Origin: Pelagibius sp. CAU 1746 | GTDB lineage: Bacteria; Pseudomonadota; Alphaproteobacteria; Kiloniellales; Kiloniellaceae | DNA length: 64,000 nucleotides | Reading direction: 5' to 3' | Assembly: GCF_039839785.1 (NCBI RefSeq) | Contig: NZ_JBDOQT010000002.1 | Span: 248,001 to 312,000, forward strand | Shown: positions 29,160 to 38,147 of the stretch, one piece after another | Position numbering within the stretch: the stretch's first letter is position 1 | Layout: each line of letters opens with the position of its first letter | The notes under the pieces: model-generated | Told to the model about the DNA's origin: nothing | The model's database searches: none | The model's input: only the letters and a program-made list of their open reading frames with translations | Made by a program: the position numbers and the translations under genes

Positions 29160-29296
29160 CGGAGATATCTCCTGGTCTGGTCTCGCTGGTGAACGGGGGA
29201 GGTAAAACACCCAAGCTGACGCTTGCCGGGGCGGCGCCGCTTCCGGCGGCCGCCAGCGGAGGCACGACGCGCTGCCTGCTGAGGCCATCCGCTTTT

Positions 29297-29311
29297 TGTT
29301 GCGATGCAACA
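29297..29311. promoter_or_regulatory. PhaR-like operator A
   Basis: TGTTGCGATGCAACA is a perfect TTGC-N3-GCAA-type dyad (6-bp arms, 3-base centre), the pattern reported for the PHA regulator PhaR in alphaproteobacteria. It is about 140 bases before the phasin start. The flanking TTTTTG and ATA are shared with site B. Confidence 0.5.
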
Positions 29312-29358
29312 TATAGTCACGATGCATTATTCCCGGCGCCCAAGTCAAGGGATTTTTG

Positions 29359-29367
29359 TGCACCGCA
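29359..29367. promoter_or_regulatory. PhaR-like operator B
   Basis: TGCACCGCA fits TGC-N3-GCA and lies inside TTTTTGTGCACCGCAACATA, which repeats the layout of site A 60 bases away. Confidence 0.4.
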
Positions 29368-29535
29368 ACATAAGCGAGAGGGCGCGGCAATGCGCCGTTC
29401 GCGCGGCCCCGCCGCCCCTCCGGCCGGCGCCTTCGCGGCAGGTGCACGGCGCTCTTGCTGGCCCTCCGGGGCTCTGCCAGTATCGCTGCGCAGTTCGCCC
29501 CCCCCCGACCTCGTCAGATTCACCGTGGACACCGC

Positions 29536-30303
29536 ATGACCTATTGCCTGGGTATCAAGATCAACGAAGGACTTGTCTGTCTGGCCGACGGACGCATCAC
29601 CAGCGGCAATCAGGTCACCAACGCCCAGAAATTGACCATGCTCGGCAGCGGCAACGCCCAGTTCGCGGTCATGACGTCGGGCCTGCGCTCCTTGCGCGAC
29701 AAGACCCTGGCCTATCTCGAGCGCGACATGCGCAAGAGCCACCCCAGCGGCTTCGCCACCCTGCTGGATGCAGTGACCGCCTACTGCCGCTGCCTGCGCC
29801 AGGTGGCCAAGGAAGACCGCGAGCAGTTGGAAGGCTCCGATCTGGCCTTCAACCTGCACACCCTGATGGCGGGGGCGCTGCCCGACGACGGCGAACCCAG
29901 CATTTTCCTGGTCTATCCGGAGGGAAATTGGATCGAGGTCGACCATCGCACGCCCTATCTTTCGATCGGCGCCACCGCCTACGGCAAGCCGATCCTGGAC
30001 CGGGCGCTGACCTACGACACGGCCATGGCCACCGCCTTGAAGCTCGCCTATCTGTCGTTCGATTCCTCGCGCTTCTCCTCCGCCGACGTTGGCTTTCCCA
30101 TCGACCTGGCCACCTTCAGCGGCACCGAGGCGCGCTGGCGCAAGGCTCACTACGACTATGACGACCTGCGCGACCAGCGCATCTGGTGGAACGAGCACAT
30201 CAAGAAGCTGGCCGTCGATATGCCGGACGGGCCCTGGGCGAACGAACTGCGGCCCGGCGCCAACACGGCCCACCTGACCGTCGTTTCCGAAGACAAGAGC
30301 TGA
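29536..30303 (+). CDS. Proteasome-type peptidase (Anbu/BPH family)
   Basis: Member of the Anbu (ancestral beta-subunit) family related to HslV and the 20S beta subunit. The 255-residue product starts MTYCLGIKINEGLVCLADGRITSGNQV, with T2 as the expected N-terminal nucleophile after Met removal, D19 and R21 around the active site, and K34 in NAQKLTML. The fold continues with SHPSGFATLLDAVTAYCR and EGSDLAFNLHTLMAG. The start is set by homology: a longer frame would bury the catalytic threonine. Anbu genes normally sit with an alpha-E (DUF403) gene, a circularly permuted ATP-grasp gene and a transglutaminase gene, but none are here. Confidence 0.9.
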   Translation: MTYCLGIKINEGLVCLADGRITSGNQVTNAQKLTMLGSGNAQFAVMTSGLRSLRDKTLAYLERDMRKSHPSGFATLLDAVTAYCRCLRQVAKEDREQLEGSDLAFNLHTLMAGALPDDGEPSIFLVYPEGNWIEVDHRTPYLSIGATAYGKPILDRALTYDTAMATALKLAYLSFDSSRFSSADVGFPIDLATFSGTEARWRKAHYDYDDLRDQRIWWNEHIKKLAVDMPDGPWANELRPGANTAHLTVVSEDKS

Positions 30304-30328
30304 CCTGCGCCGAACCTCGCCGGCAACG

Positions 30329-31054
30329 CTACGAGCCCTGCTGGCCGACCAAGCCGTTCTCGCCGACCTTCACGTTGAAGAAGCTGCCTGTCTCGTCGGT
30401 GCTGTGGCGGACCCGCGGCACGTTGGCCTTGGCCGCCTCGGTGGAGGGCACGGCGACCGGCGCGCGCACCGCCAGGCCGGTCCGGTCAAGGGAGAACAGC
30501 AGTTCGTCGAAGGTCACCGCCTCGTAGCGTTCGGAGGGAAAGCGCCAGGCGTTGAAGAAAAACTGCCCGCCACGGCAAAGACTGGATACCCAGTAGGTCT
30601 CCTTGGAAAACATTTGCAGCCCGCTGGGCGCGGGCCCGAAGGCCCCGCTTGCCTGCAGCGCCGCGTCCAGGCGCTCGACCTGCTCCCGGCTCAAAGGCGT
30701 CACGCTCTTGGTCCAGCGCGCCCAGGCCAGGGGGTCCGAGAGGCGAAACTGGCTGAGGCGCAGGCCGCTCGGCCCTTGCACGCGGGTGATCAGCGACGCT
30801 CCCTGGGCGCCCTGGTCGGCCACCTCGTAGCTGCGGATCTGTTCGTTGTAGTCGGAGTTATAGACCAGGCGATAGCGCAGTCCGCTGCCTTCGGCGCAGC
30901 TCGCGCGGATATCGTCGCCGTTCAGGTAGCTGAACCAGGTGGCCTTGAGCGTCACCGGGTCGTCGATGCCGCCCTGGTAGGTGCAGGCGGCCGGCAGAAC
31001 GCCGAGAAATAAGGCCAGAGCGCCGGCGGCGCCACGGACAACTCTGAATTTCAC
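30329..31054 (-). CDS. Putative lipoprotein of unknown function
   Basis: A 241-residue exported protein. It begins with a hydrophobic segment (RGAAGALALFLGVLPAACTYQG) ending in a cysteine in LPAAC, a poor but possible lipobox. The mature part has YRLVYNSDYNEQIRSYEV, WARWTKSVTPLSREQVERLD and WVSSLCRGGQFFFNAWRFPSERY. I do not recognise the family. The GTG at 31054 is chosen because the signal peptide begins there and GAGAG lies just upstream; a longer ATG-started frame would add 35 unlikely residues. Confidence 0.75.
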   Translation of the reverse strand: MKFRVVRGAAGALALFLGVLPAACTYQGGIDDPVTLKATWFSYLNGDDIRASCAEGSGLRYRLVYNSDYNEQIRSYEVADQGAQGASLITRVQGPSGLRLSQFRLSDPLAWARWTKSVTPLSREQVERLDAALQASGAFGPAPSGLQMFSKETYWVSSLCRGGQFFFNAWRFPSERYEAVTFDELLFSLDRTGLAVRAPVAVPSTEAAKANVPRVRHSTDETGSFFNVKVGENGLVGQQGS

Positions 31055-31386
31055 GTCTCTCGCTCTCTTTCGATCGGCCGCCGCCCAGCGATGATCCTCC
31101 CGCCAGGCGGCAGGAGGCGCCGCAGCCGATTGCCGCCAATGCGTGGGGCCACCCGGCAATCGTGGTTAGCGGCGGGCTAACGCCTGCCACGATGCCCCCG
31201 TAATGCCCTGAATTGAAGATATTTTAACTACATTGTAATCGCTGCCCCATTACACTGGACAGAGAATCACGCAATGCCTTAGAATCGATAAGGTTTTCGG
31301 GGGATTGCCAAAATCATTTTAGTGAAATCCGGATAACGTTTCACACCGCGCCGCCGACCGACCAATCGACTGCAAAGCGAGTTCCG
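31055..31386. other. Intergenic region between the lipoprotein and D,D-carboxypeptidase genes
   Basis: This 332-base divergent gap is AT-rich around 31205-31320 and holds a near-consensus CtrA box overlapping a candidate sigma-70 promoter (31213-31241). No gene is supported. Confidence 0.6.
31213..31241 (+). promoter_or_regulatory. Candidate promoter with overlapping CtrA-like box
   Basis: TTGAAG, a 17-base spacer and TAATCG form a plausible plus-strand promoter. Within it, TTAACTACATTGTAA (31224-31238) matches TTAA-N7-TTAA in seven of eight positions. The D,D-carboxypeptidase starts 146 bases downstream. Confidence 0.35.
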
Positions 31387-32664
31387 ATGTTCCGAAAGAT
31401 CGCGCTGCTGTTCTTCACTCTTTCGACCGTAGCGGGATGGACGACGCTGGCGCCCTCTGAGGCGGCGGCGCGCTACGCGTCGATCGTGGTGGATGCCGAC
31501 ACCGGGCAGGTTCTGCACGCGGTGAACGCGGACACGCGCAACTACCCGGCCTCGCTCACCAAGATGATGACCCTCTACATGGTCTTCGAGGCGCTGGAGA
31601 ACGGCTCCCTGAAGCTGGATCAGCGGCTCCCGGTGTCCAAGCGGGCCAGCGGCATGCCTCCGTCCAAACTGGGGCTGAAGCGCGGCCAGACCATCAGCGT
31701 CGAGGACGCCATTCTGGCGCTGACCACCAAATCGGCCAACGACGTCGCCGTGGTGGTGGCCGAGGCGCTGGCCGGCAAGGAGACCACCTTCGCCAAGAAT
31801 ATGACGGAGAGAGCCCGGAAGATCGGCATGAGCCGCACCACCTTCCGAAACGCCTCCGGACTGCCCAACCGCGGACAGAAGAGCACGGCGCGCGACATGG
31901 TGCGCCTGGCCAAGGCCTTGATGGACGACTTCCCGCAGTACTACCACTACTTCTCGACGCGCCACTTTACCTACAACGGCCGCACCTACCGCAATCACAA
32001 CAAGCTGCTGAAGAACTACTCCGGCACCGACGGCATCAAGACCGGCTACACCCGGGCCTCCGGGTTCAACCTGGTCAGCTCGGTCGAGCGCGACGGGCGC
32101 CGGGTCATCGCCGTGGTCTTCGGCGGCAAGACATCGCGCTCGCGCGACCGCCACATGGTCAAGCTGCTCGACCGCGGCTTCACCAAGATGGCTTCCATGG
32201 GCGTGAAGACGATCCCCAGGGTGCCGGGGCGCAACCCCTTCCAGAACCCGGCCCCGCCGACGATCGTGGCCGCGGCGGAGCCGCAGCAGGCGACGCCGGA
32301 ACTGACCCGCAAGCAGCCGGCCAAGCCGGTTGCCGCCAGCTCCCAGATCGCCACCACCGATGCCGGCGACATGCCGGCGGAGGCAGGCGAGCTGGTGACC
32401 AGCGACTGGACCGTGCAGGTCGGCGCTTTCAGCCGCTTCCGTTCGGCCCACGACAGCGCCAAGGCAGCCATGGCCGCCGCGCCGAACGCCCTGCAGGATG
32501 CCAAGGTGGCGATCGAGCGGATCGACTCGGCCTCCACCGGCACGCTCTACCGCTCACAGTTGACCGGGCTCTACGAGCGGCAGGCCCGCAACGCCTGCCA
32601 GGAGCTGATCGCCGCGGAGATGAACTGCGTGGTGATCCAGCCGATGGCGCAGGGGTCGAACTAA
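31387..32664 (+). CDS. D-alanyl-D-alanine carboxypeptidase with C-terminal SPOR domain
   Basis: Periplasmic penicillin-binding protein (S11/PBP5 type) that trims the terminal D-Ala of peptidoglycan pentapeptides. The 425 residues have a signal peptide (1-27), the serine motif SLTKM, the SAN motif (TKSANDVAVV) and KTG (DGIKTGYTRAS). A Pro/Ala linker (about 285-335) leads to a SPOR domain (WTVQVGAFSRFRSAHDSA..., about 340-420), which binds denuded glycan at the division septum. That suggests a divisome-associated enzyme. Upstream has a CtrA-like box. ATG start. Confidence 0.95.
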   Translation: MFRKIALLFFTLSTVAGWTTLAPSEAAARYASIVVDADTGQVLHAVNADTRNYPASLTKMMTLYMVFEALENGSLKLDQRLPVSKRASGMPPSKLGLKRGQTISVEDAILALTTKSANDVAVVVAEALAGKETTFAKNMTERARKIGMSRTTFRNASGLPNRGQKSTARDMVRLAKALMDDFPQYYHYFSTRHFTYNGRTYRNHNKLLKNYSGTDGIKTGYTRASGFNLVSSVERDGRRVIAVVFGGKTSRSRDRHMVKLLDRGFTKMASMGVKTIPRVPGRNPFQNPAPPTIVAAAEPQQATPELTRKQPAKPVAASSQIATTDAGDMPAEAGELVTSDWTVQVGAFSRFRSAHDSAKAAMAAAPNALQDAKVAIERIDSASTGTLYRSQLTGLYERQARNACQELIAAEMNCVVIQPMAQGSN

Positions 32665-32755
32665 AACCTTCGAAGCAGCGTGTTCGTATCGGGCCGGTCG
32701 GACCGCAATGGTCGAGCCGACCCTCCTTCCCGAAAGCTTTCTCTGAACGCAGGCC

Positions 32756-34174
32756 TCAGAACGCCGGCGGCTCCAAGCCCCTGATCCGCAGCTCCTCGGC
32801 CAAGCGGTCGGTCAGCGCCTTGAGACGGGGGGCGTCGGGCGCCTCGCAGCGCAGCGTCAGGGCATCCTCGGTATTGGAGGCGCGCAGCAGCCACCATCCG
32901 CCGCCCTCGCGGACCCTGACGCCGTCGATGTCGATCACCTCGGCCCCTCTGGCACGGACGCGCGCCTTGACCTCGGCCACCACCGCCTGCTTGCGGGCGT
33001 CCGGACAGGGCACGCGCAGCTCCGGCGTGTTGACCAGCGGCGGCAAGGAATCGCGGAACTCCGCCAAGGTCTCCTCCCCCGACTGCAGGATCGACAGCAC
33101 CCGCACGGCGGCGTAGAGCCCATCGTCGTAGCCGTCGAAGCCGTCGGCGAAGACGAAGTGGGCGGCCATCTCGCCGGCGAAGGGCGCCCCGAGTTCCTTC
33201 ATCTTGGCCTTGATCACCGAATGGCCGGTCTTCCACATCAGCGGCCGCCCCCCCGCGGCGGCGATGGCCTCAAAGACCGTGTCGCTGCATTTCACGTCGC
33301 CGATAATGGTGGCGCCGGGATGGCGCTTCAGGACGTCGCGGGCCAGGAACAGGAGGATCTGGTCGCCCCAGACGACGCGGGCCCGGGAGTCGACCAGGCC
33401 CAGGCGGTCGCCGTCGCCGTCGAAGGCGATACCCAGGTCGCAGCCCTCGCGCAGCACCACCTCCTGAAGCTGCTTCAGGTTCTCCGCCACGGTTGGATCG
33501 GGGTGATGATTGGGAAAGTCGCCGTCGATGGTCTCGTTCAGCAGGAAGTGCTCGCCCGGCAGGCGCTGCGTCAGCGCGGCCATGGCCTCGCCCATGGCGC
33601 CGTTGCCGGCGTCCCAGGCCACCTTCAGGCGCTTGCCGCCGGCGACGTCCTGCAGGATGCGCTCCACGTAAGCATCGAAGACGGAAATCCCGCGGACTTC
33701 GCCGTCGCCGCTGTCGTAGTCTGCGGCGGCCGCCAGCCGGCCCAGCTCCTGGATATCCGGGCCGAAGACCGAGGCCTTGTCGAGAACGAACTTGAACCCG
33801 TTGAAATCCGGCGGGTTATGGGAGCCGGTGATCATCACGCCGCCGTCGAAGTCCAGGGTGTAGGCGGCAAAGTAGAGCATGGGCGTCGGGCCGCGCCCGA
33901 TCGTCGCGACTCTCAGCCCGCAGGCCGCCAGTCCGGCGGCCAGCGCCGCGGCCAGATCGGGCGAGGAATGGCGGCCGTCGTAGCCGACCGCCAGCGCCCT
34001 GGCCCCGCGCCGCCGGGCGAAAGTTCCGAAGGCGCGGCCCAGGGCATAGGCGTCGGCCGCGGTGATGCTTTCGCCGACGATGCCGCGCACGTCGTACTCG
34101 CGCAGCACCGTCGGATCGAAGCGGTGCGGCGCCGCGGGATCGACCGCCCGCGGATCGAACGGCGCGGCCCGCAT
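32756..34174 (-). CDS. Phosphomannomutase/phosphoglucomutase
   Basis: Alpha-D-phosphohexomutase that interconverts hexose 6- and 1-phosphates, feeding nucleotide sugars. The 472 residues show domain 1 LREYDVRGIVG, phosphoserine S118 in MITGSHNP, the metal loop FDGDGDRLGLVD and the sugar loop FAGEMAAHF; the C-terminal phosphate loop is in VREGGGWWLLRASNTED. It matches the ManB/AlgC bifunctional group. The start is two bases after the ugd stop, so the two are cotranscribed and coupled. With galU it makes UDP-glucose from glucose 6-phosphate. Confidence 0.94.
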   Translation of the reverse strand: MRAAPFDPRAVDPAAPHRFDPTVLREYDVRGIVGESITAADAYALGRAFGTFARRRGARALAVGYDGRHSSPDLAAALAAGLAACGLRVATIGRGPTPMLYFAAYTLDFDGGVMITGSHNPPDFNGFKFVLDKASVFGPDIQELGRLAAAADYDSGDGEVRGISVFDAYVERILQDVAGGKRLKVAWDAGNGAMGEAMAALTQRLPGEHFLLNETIDGDFPNHHPDPTVAENLKQLQEVVLREGCDLGIAFDGDGDRLGLVDSRARVVWGDQILLFLARDVLKRHPGATIIGDVKCSDTVFEAIAAAGGRPLMWKTGHSVIKAKMKELGAPFAGEMAAHFVFADGFDGYDDGLYAAVRVLSILQSGEETLAEFRDSLPPLVNTPELRVPCPDARKQAVVAEVKARVRARGAEVIDIDGVRVREGGGWWLLRASNTEDALTLRCEAPDAPRLKALTDRLAEELRIRGLEPPAF

Positions 34175-34176
34175 GG

Positions 34177-35499
34177 CTAGCTACCCGGGCGGGTCAGCGG
34201 CCGGCCGACCGAGCTGTAGCGGAACCCGGCGGCGGTCATGTCGGCCGGATCGTAAACGTTGCGCAGGTCCACCATGACCGGCGCCTTCATGACGTCCTTG
34301 ATGCGGTCCATGTCCAGGGCACGGAATTCGTTCCACTCCGTCAGGATGGCCACGGCGTCGGCGCCGGCCATGGCCTCGTAGGCGGAACCGCACCAGCGCA
34401 CGCCGGGCAGCAGCGGCTCGGCCTGTTCCCTGCCCTCGGGGTCGAAGGCCTGCACCTGCGCGCCCGCCGCGATCAGGGCCGGGACGATCTCCAGGCTCGG
34501 CGCGTCGCGCATGTCGTCGGTGTTGGGCTTGAAGGTCACGCCCAGGATGGCCACGGTCTTGTCCGCGACCGAGCCGCCGCAGGCCTCGACGATGCGGCCC
34601 GCCATGGCCTTCTTGCGCTTGTCGTTGATGTCGGCGACCGTCTCGACGATGCGCACCGGCGCGCCGGCCTTCTGCGCCGTGTGCACCAGGGCCAGGGTGT
34701 CCTTGGGAAAGCAGGAGCCGCCGTAGCCCGGCCCGGGGTGCAGGAACTTGCGCCCGATGCGCCCGTCCAGGCCGATGCCGCGGGCCACGTCGTGCACGTT
34801 GGCGCCGACCTTCTCGCAGAGGTCGGCGATCTCGTTGATGAAGGTGATCTTGGTGGCCAGAAAGGCGTTGCCCGCGTACTTGGTCAGCTCCGCCGTCTCC
34901 AGCGTGGTGAAGAGGATCGGCGTCTCGATGAGATAGAGGACGCGGTAGAGCTCGCGCATGACCTCCTGCGCGCGCTCGGTCTCGGCGCCGATGATCACGC
35001 GGTCGGGGCGCATGAAGTCGTTGATCGCCGCACCCTCGCGCAGGAACTCCGGGTTGGAGACAACGTCGAAGTCGGCCTGCGGATTGGTCTCGCGGATGAT
35101 GCGCTCGACCTCACGGCCGGTGCCCACGGGGACCGTCGACTTGTTTACCACGATGGTATAGCCCTTCAGCGCCGCCGCCACCTCGCGCACCGCATCGTAG
35201 ACGTAGGAGAGATCGGCTTCGCCGCCGGTGCGCCCGGTCGGCGTGCCCACGGCGATGAACACCGCTTCGGCCTCGGCCACGGCCTTGGCCAGGTCGGTGG
35301 TGAAACTCAGGCGGCCGGCCTTGCGGTTGTTGGCCACCAGCACGTCGAGGCCGGGCTCGAAGATAGGGATCTCACCCTTTTCCAGGCGCGCGATCTTGTC
35401 GGCGTCCTTGTCGATACAGACGACCTCGGTGCCGAACTCCGAGAAGCAGGCTCCCGAGACAAGCCCGACATAGCCGGTGCCGACCATTGCAATGCGCAT
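34177..35499 (-). CDS. ugd: UDP-glucose 6-dehydrogenase
   Basis: Oxidises UDP-glucose to UDP-glucuronate with two NAD+. The 440-residue protein starts with the Rossmann motif MVGTGYVGLVSGACF and holds the catalytic cysteine C263 in GYGGSCFPKDT. Other conserved blocks are NPEFLREGAAINDFMRPDRV, AELTKYAGNAFLATKITFINE and GVTFKPNTDDMRDAPSL. Glucuronate is a precursor for surface polysaccharides or for sugar epimers. Operon order is galU-ugd-phosphohexomutase, with gaps of 56 and 2 bases. ATG start. Confidence 0.96.
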   Translation of the reverse strand: MRIAMVGTGYVGLVSGACFSEFGTEVVCIDKDADKIARLEKGEIPIFEPGLDVLVANNRKAGRLSFTTDLAKAVAEAEAVFIAVGTPTGRTGGEADLSYVYDAVREVAAALKGYTIVVNKSTVPVGTGREVERIIRETNPQADFDVVSNPEFLREGAAINDFMRPDRVIIGAETERAQEVMRELYRVLYLIETPILFTTLETAELTKYAGNAFLATKITFINEIADLCEKVGANVHDVARGIGLDGRIGRKFLHPGPGYGGSCFPKDTLALVHTAQKAGAPVRIVETVADINDKRKKAMAGRIVEACGGSVADKTVAILGVTFKPNTDDMRDAPSLEIVPALIAAGAQVQAFDPEGREQAEPLLPGVRWCGSAYEAMAGADAVAILTEWNEFRALDMDRIKDVMKAPVMVDLRNVYDPADMTAAGFRYSSVGRPLTRPGS

Positions 35500-35555
35500 A
35501 AAGCGTTCTCCAGCAGACCTCTCGCGGCGGCCGCGCGGGCCGCCGCCATCCTCAA

Positions 35556-36449
35556 TCAGATCATGGCGCCGTAGCGCCGGATAATATCGCGGGCCGCCCC
35601 GCCCAGATCCTCACGCTCCAGGGCGTAGGCGACATTGGCTTCCAGGAAGCCCGCCCTGCTGCCGCAGTCGAAGCGCCTGCCTTCGAAGCGCAGGCCGTGG
35701 AACGGCAGGCGGCCGATGGTCCGCGCCATGGCATCGGTGAGCTGGATCTCGCCGCCGGCGCCCCTGTCCTGGCGGTCCAGTTCGTCGAAAACCTCGGGCT
35801 GCAGGATATAGCGCCCGATGATGGAGAGCGTCGAGGGCGCCTCGGCCGGATCCGGCTTCTCGACCAGCCCCCTGGCCTTGGCCAGGCGGCCCCCCCACTC
35901 CTGATTGGCATCTTCCACAACGTCCAGAATGCCATAGCGGTTGGTCTGCTCGCGCGGCACGTCCTCGACGGCAACCAGGTTGCCGCCGACCTTGTCGTAG
36001 GCCTCGACAAGCTGCGCCAGGCAGCCTTGCGGGTGGAGAACCAGGTCGTCGGGAAGGATCACGGCGAAGGGCTCGCGCCCGACCAGGTTGCGCGCGCACC
36101 ACACCGCATGGCCCAGGCCCAGGGCCTCGGGCTGGCGGGTATAGCTGATCTTGCCGGCTGCGGGCGTCATGGCGCTGGCCAGCTCCATCTCCGCCGTCTT
36201 GCCCCGCGCCTCCAGGGTCTTCATCAGCTCGAAATGGTAGTCGAAGTGGTCCTCAAGGGCCGTCTTGCCGCGGCTGGTGACGAAGATGATCTCCTCGATC
36301 CCGGCCTGGCGGGCTTCCTCGACGCCGTACTGGATCAGCGGCTTGTCGACGACAGGAAGCATCTCCTTGGGGATGGACTTGGTCGCGGGCAGGAAGCGCG
36401 TGCCAAGGCCGCCGACGGGCAGGACCGCCTTGCGAATGGTGCCGGTCAT
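35556..36449 (-). CDS. galU: UTP--glucose-1-phosphate uridylyltransferase
   Basis: Makes UDP-glucose from UTP and glucose 1-phosphate. The 297 residues begin AVLPVGGLGTRFLPATKSIPKEMLPVVDKPLIQYGVEEA, the nucleotide-binding signature, then FVTSRGKTALEDHFD and LPDDLVL. The start is ATG 36449, immediately after a TTG in the same frame that could add one residue. First gene of the galU-ugd-phosphohexomutase operon, ugd following 56 bases on. Confidence 0.95.
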   Translation of the reverse strand: MTGTIRKAVLPVGGLGTRFLPATKSIPKEMLPVVDKPLIQYGVEEARQAGIEEIIFVTSRGKTALEDHFDYHFELMKTLEARGKTAEMELASAMTPAAGKISYTRQPEALGLGHAVWCARNLVGREPFAVILPDDLVLHPQGCLAQLVEAYDKVGGNLVAVEDVPREQTNRYGILDVVEDANQEWGGRLAKARGLVEKPDPAEAPSTLSIIGRYILQPEVFDELDRQDRGAGGEIQLTDAMARTIGRLPFHGLRFEGRRFDCGSRAGFLEANVAYALEREDLGGAARDIIRRYGAMI

Positions 36450-36577
36450 CAAACTCTATGCCTCATGGTAGCGGAATCAGGGGCGTCGGAACGGCAGGGG
36501 GTCCGCGTGTATTGCCATACGGATTCCCGCGGGACAAGTGACACTAAGGGCGCCGCCGGGGAGCGCCTGACCCAGCC

Positions 36578-37318
36578 TCAAGAGCGAAGCAGAAGGTCCT
36601 TGGCCTGATTCAGCTTCGCGGCGAGGTAGTTTGAGCCGCCGTGATCGGGATGCAGCTTCTGCATCAGGCGCCGGTGCGCCTCGCGGATGACCTCCGGCTC
36701 CGCCCCCTCCTCCAGGCCCAGGATTTCCAAGGCTTCCTGCCGGGTCATGGTGCCGGTTCCCGCCGGCCCTCGGCCGCCGCCGTCCTGCCCCGCGCCCCTC
36801 TGCGACCGCCCCTCGCCGGCGTCATCCCGCCCCGCCGCCTGTGCGGCGTCGCGCCAGTCCGGCCGCAAGCGATCCATGTAGGCCTCGAGCACCGAGGCCG
36901 ACTGCGAATCGGCGATCTGGTAGTCCTGCAGCAGGTCGAGAAGCTGCTCCAGGGGAAGCTGCGACAGCAGCTGGCCGCTGTAGCGCCCGTCCAGCACCTC
37001 GCCATCCATATCGCCGCTGTCGTGGTCCAGGCGCATACGCAGGAAACGGGTGCGCACCTCCGAGGTCTGCCCGGCACTGGGCCCCCGTGCCGCCTTGAAG
37101 CGGTCGAACAGGCGTCGCAGCCAGAAAGCGAGCGGCACCAGCAGCAGAATGAGGCCGACACGCCCGCTGAACAGCAGCAGCGCCGCGGTCAGCACGATTG
37201 CGCCGAGGCCGACCCATTTCAGGGTCACCGCGACCTTGCGCGGCTCGGCCTCGACGAACCAGCGACCGAGGAACAGGAGCGCCACGAGCAGGGCAATGCC
37301 AAGAACGAAGAACTGCAT
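36578..37318 (-). CDS. Membrane-anchored J-domain protein
   Basis: A 246-residue DnaJ-type co-chaperone with two or three N-terminal hydrophobic helices (about 3-20, 33-50 and 53-66), a cytosolic middle with [23 protein letters not shown], and a Gly/Arg-rich linker. The C-terminal J domain (about 190-246) holds [17 protein letters not shown] with the HPD tripeptide needed to stimulate DnaK ATPase. This layout matches DjlA/Pam18-like proteins rather than DnaJ itself. It starts 6 bases after the VWA gene stop, so they form an operon. Confidence 0.9.
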   Translation of the reverse strand: MQFFVLGIALLVALLFLGRWFVEAEPRKVAVTLKWVGLGAIVLTAALLLFSGRVGLILLLVPLAFWLRRLFDRFKAARGPSAGQTSEVRTRFLRMRLDHDSGDMDGEVLDGRYSGQLLSQLPLEQLLDLLQDYQIADSQSASVLEAYMDRLRPDWRDAAQAAGRDDAGEGRSQRGAGQDGGGRGPAGTGTMTRQEALEILGLEEGAEPEVIREAHRRLMQKLHPDHGGSNYLAAKLNQAKDLLLRS

Positions 37319-37324
37319 CGCCGG

Positions 37325-38032
37325 CTATTTGAGCTGATGGGTGATCTGAGGCACCAGACCGCCGGTTCTCTTGCCGTAGTCGGCCAGAGCCGGACGGCCG
37401 CCGGCGGCGAAGACGGCGACGGCCGAGAGCAGATCGCGCAGTTGCCGGGCGCTGGCGGAATCGAAGTTGCAGAAAGCCCCGCCGCTCAGCCGCGCCACCT
37501 GCTGAAAGGCGTTGCGGGAAACCGGATCGTCACCTTCGTGGAACATGAAACAGGGGACGCCGAGCAGGCCCAGCTCGCCGGCCAGGTGGCCCAGATGGTC
37601 GATGTCCTCCTCCATGGCGTCGCCGACGAAGACCAGGGCCGAGACCTTCTTCTCCCGGGTTTCCTTGATGGCGCGCTTCAGCACCTTGCCGATCTGGGTG
37701 CGCCCGGCCAGGCAGAAGACACCGGTCATGAAGCGCAGCAGTTCGCCGGAGTTGGCGACCCAGCGGCTGGCCCGGCACTCGCCGAAGCCGCGGTAGTACA
37801 TAAGCTGAACTTCCAGGCCGCCCAGAGCCTCGGTCTCCTTGAACATCTCCGCTTGCAGATGGGAAGCCCGGTCCCAGGTCGGCTCCCGGCTGGCGGTGGC
37901 GTCCATGGCGAAGATCAGCCGCCCGCGCGCGCCCCCCGCCGCGCCCCGGGCCGGGGCGGCGGAGACCTTGCGCAGAAAAGCCTCTACCTCTGAGGCCGAG
38001 GCGCTTTGCGGGAGCTTCGGATCCTTCGCCAT
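37325..38032 (-). CDS. VWA domain-containing protein
   Basis: A 235-residue von Willebrand factor A-like protein without a signal peptide or membrane helix. The metal-ion-dependent adhesion-like site is seen as DATAS in IFAMDATASREPTWDRA, close to the DxSxS consensus but with Thr in place of the first Ser. Later pieces are YYRGFGECRASRW, GRTQIGKVLKRAIK and LVFVGDAMEEDIDH. VWA proteins mostly mediate assembly or chaperoning; here the downstream partner is a J-domain protein. ATG 38032 is preceded by AAGGGGGG; a longer frame upstream is unsupported. Confidence 0.85.
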   Translation of the reverse strand: MAKDPKLPQSASASEVEAFLRKVSAAPARGAAGGARGRLIFAMDATASREPTWDRASHLQAEMFKETEALGGLEVQLMYYRGFGECRASRWVANSGELLRFMTGVFCLAGRTQIGKVLKRAIKETREKKVSALVFVGDAMEEDIDHLGHLAGELGLLGVPCFMFHEGDDPVSRNAFQQVARLSGGAFCNFDSASARQLRDLLSAVAVFAAGGRPALADYGKRTGGLVPQITHQLK

Positions 38033-38147
38033 TCCCCCCTTGCCGTTTCCCTTGAGGCCGGAGTTGTTGAACCTGCTTCTAAAGTAGTGTTCCGCCTCGG
38101 TAATTCCAACACCGGGGGCGCTTGGAGCCCCCACGGCGGCGGCGGCA

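Larger units (their letters stand above)
29160..29535. other. Intergenic region between the phasin and Anbu genes
   Basis: A 376-base divergent promoter region. It has two PhaR-like operators at 29297-29311 and 29359-29367 and no supported gene. Confidence 0.6.
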
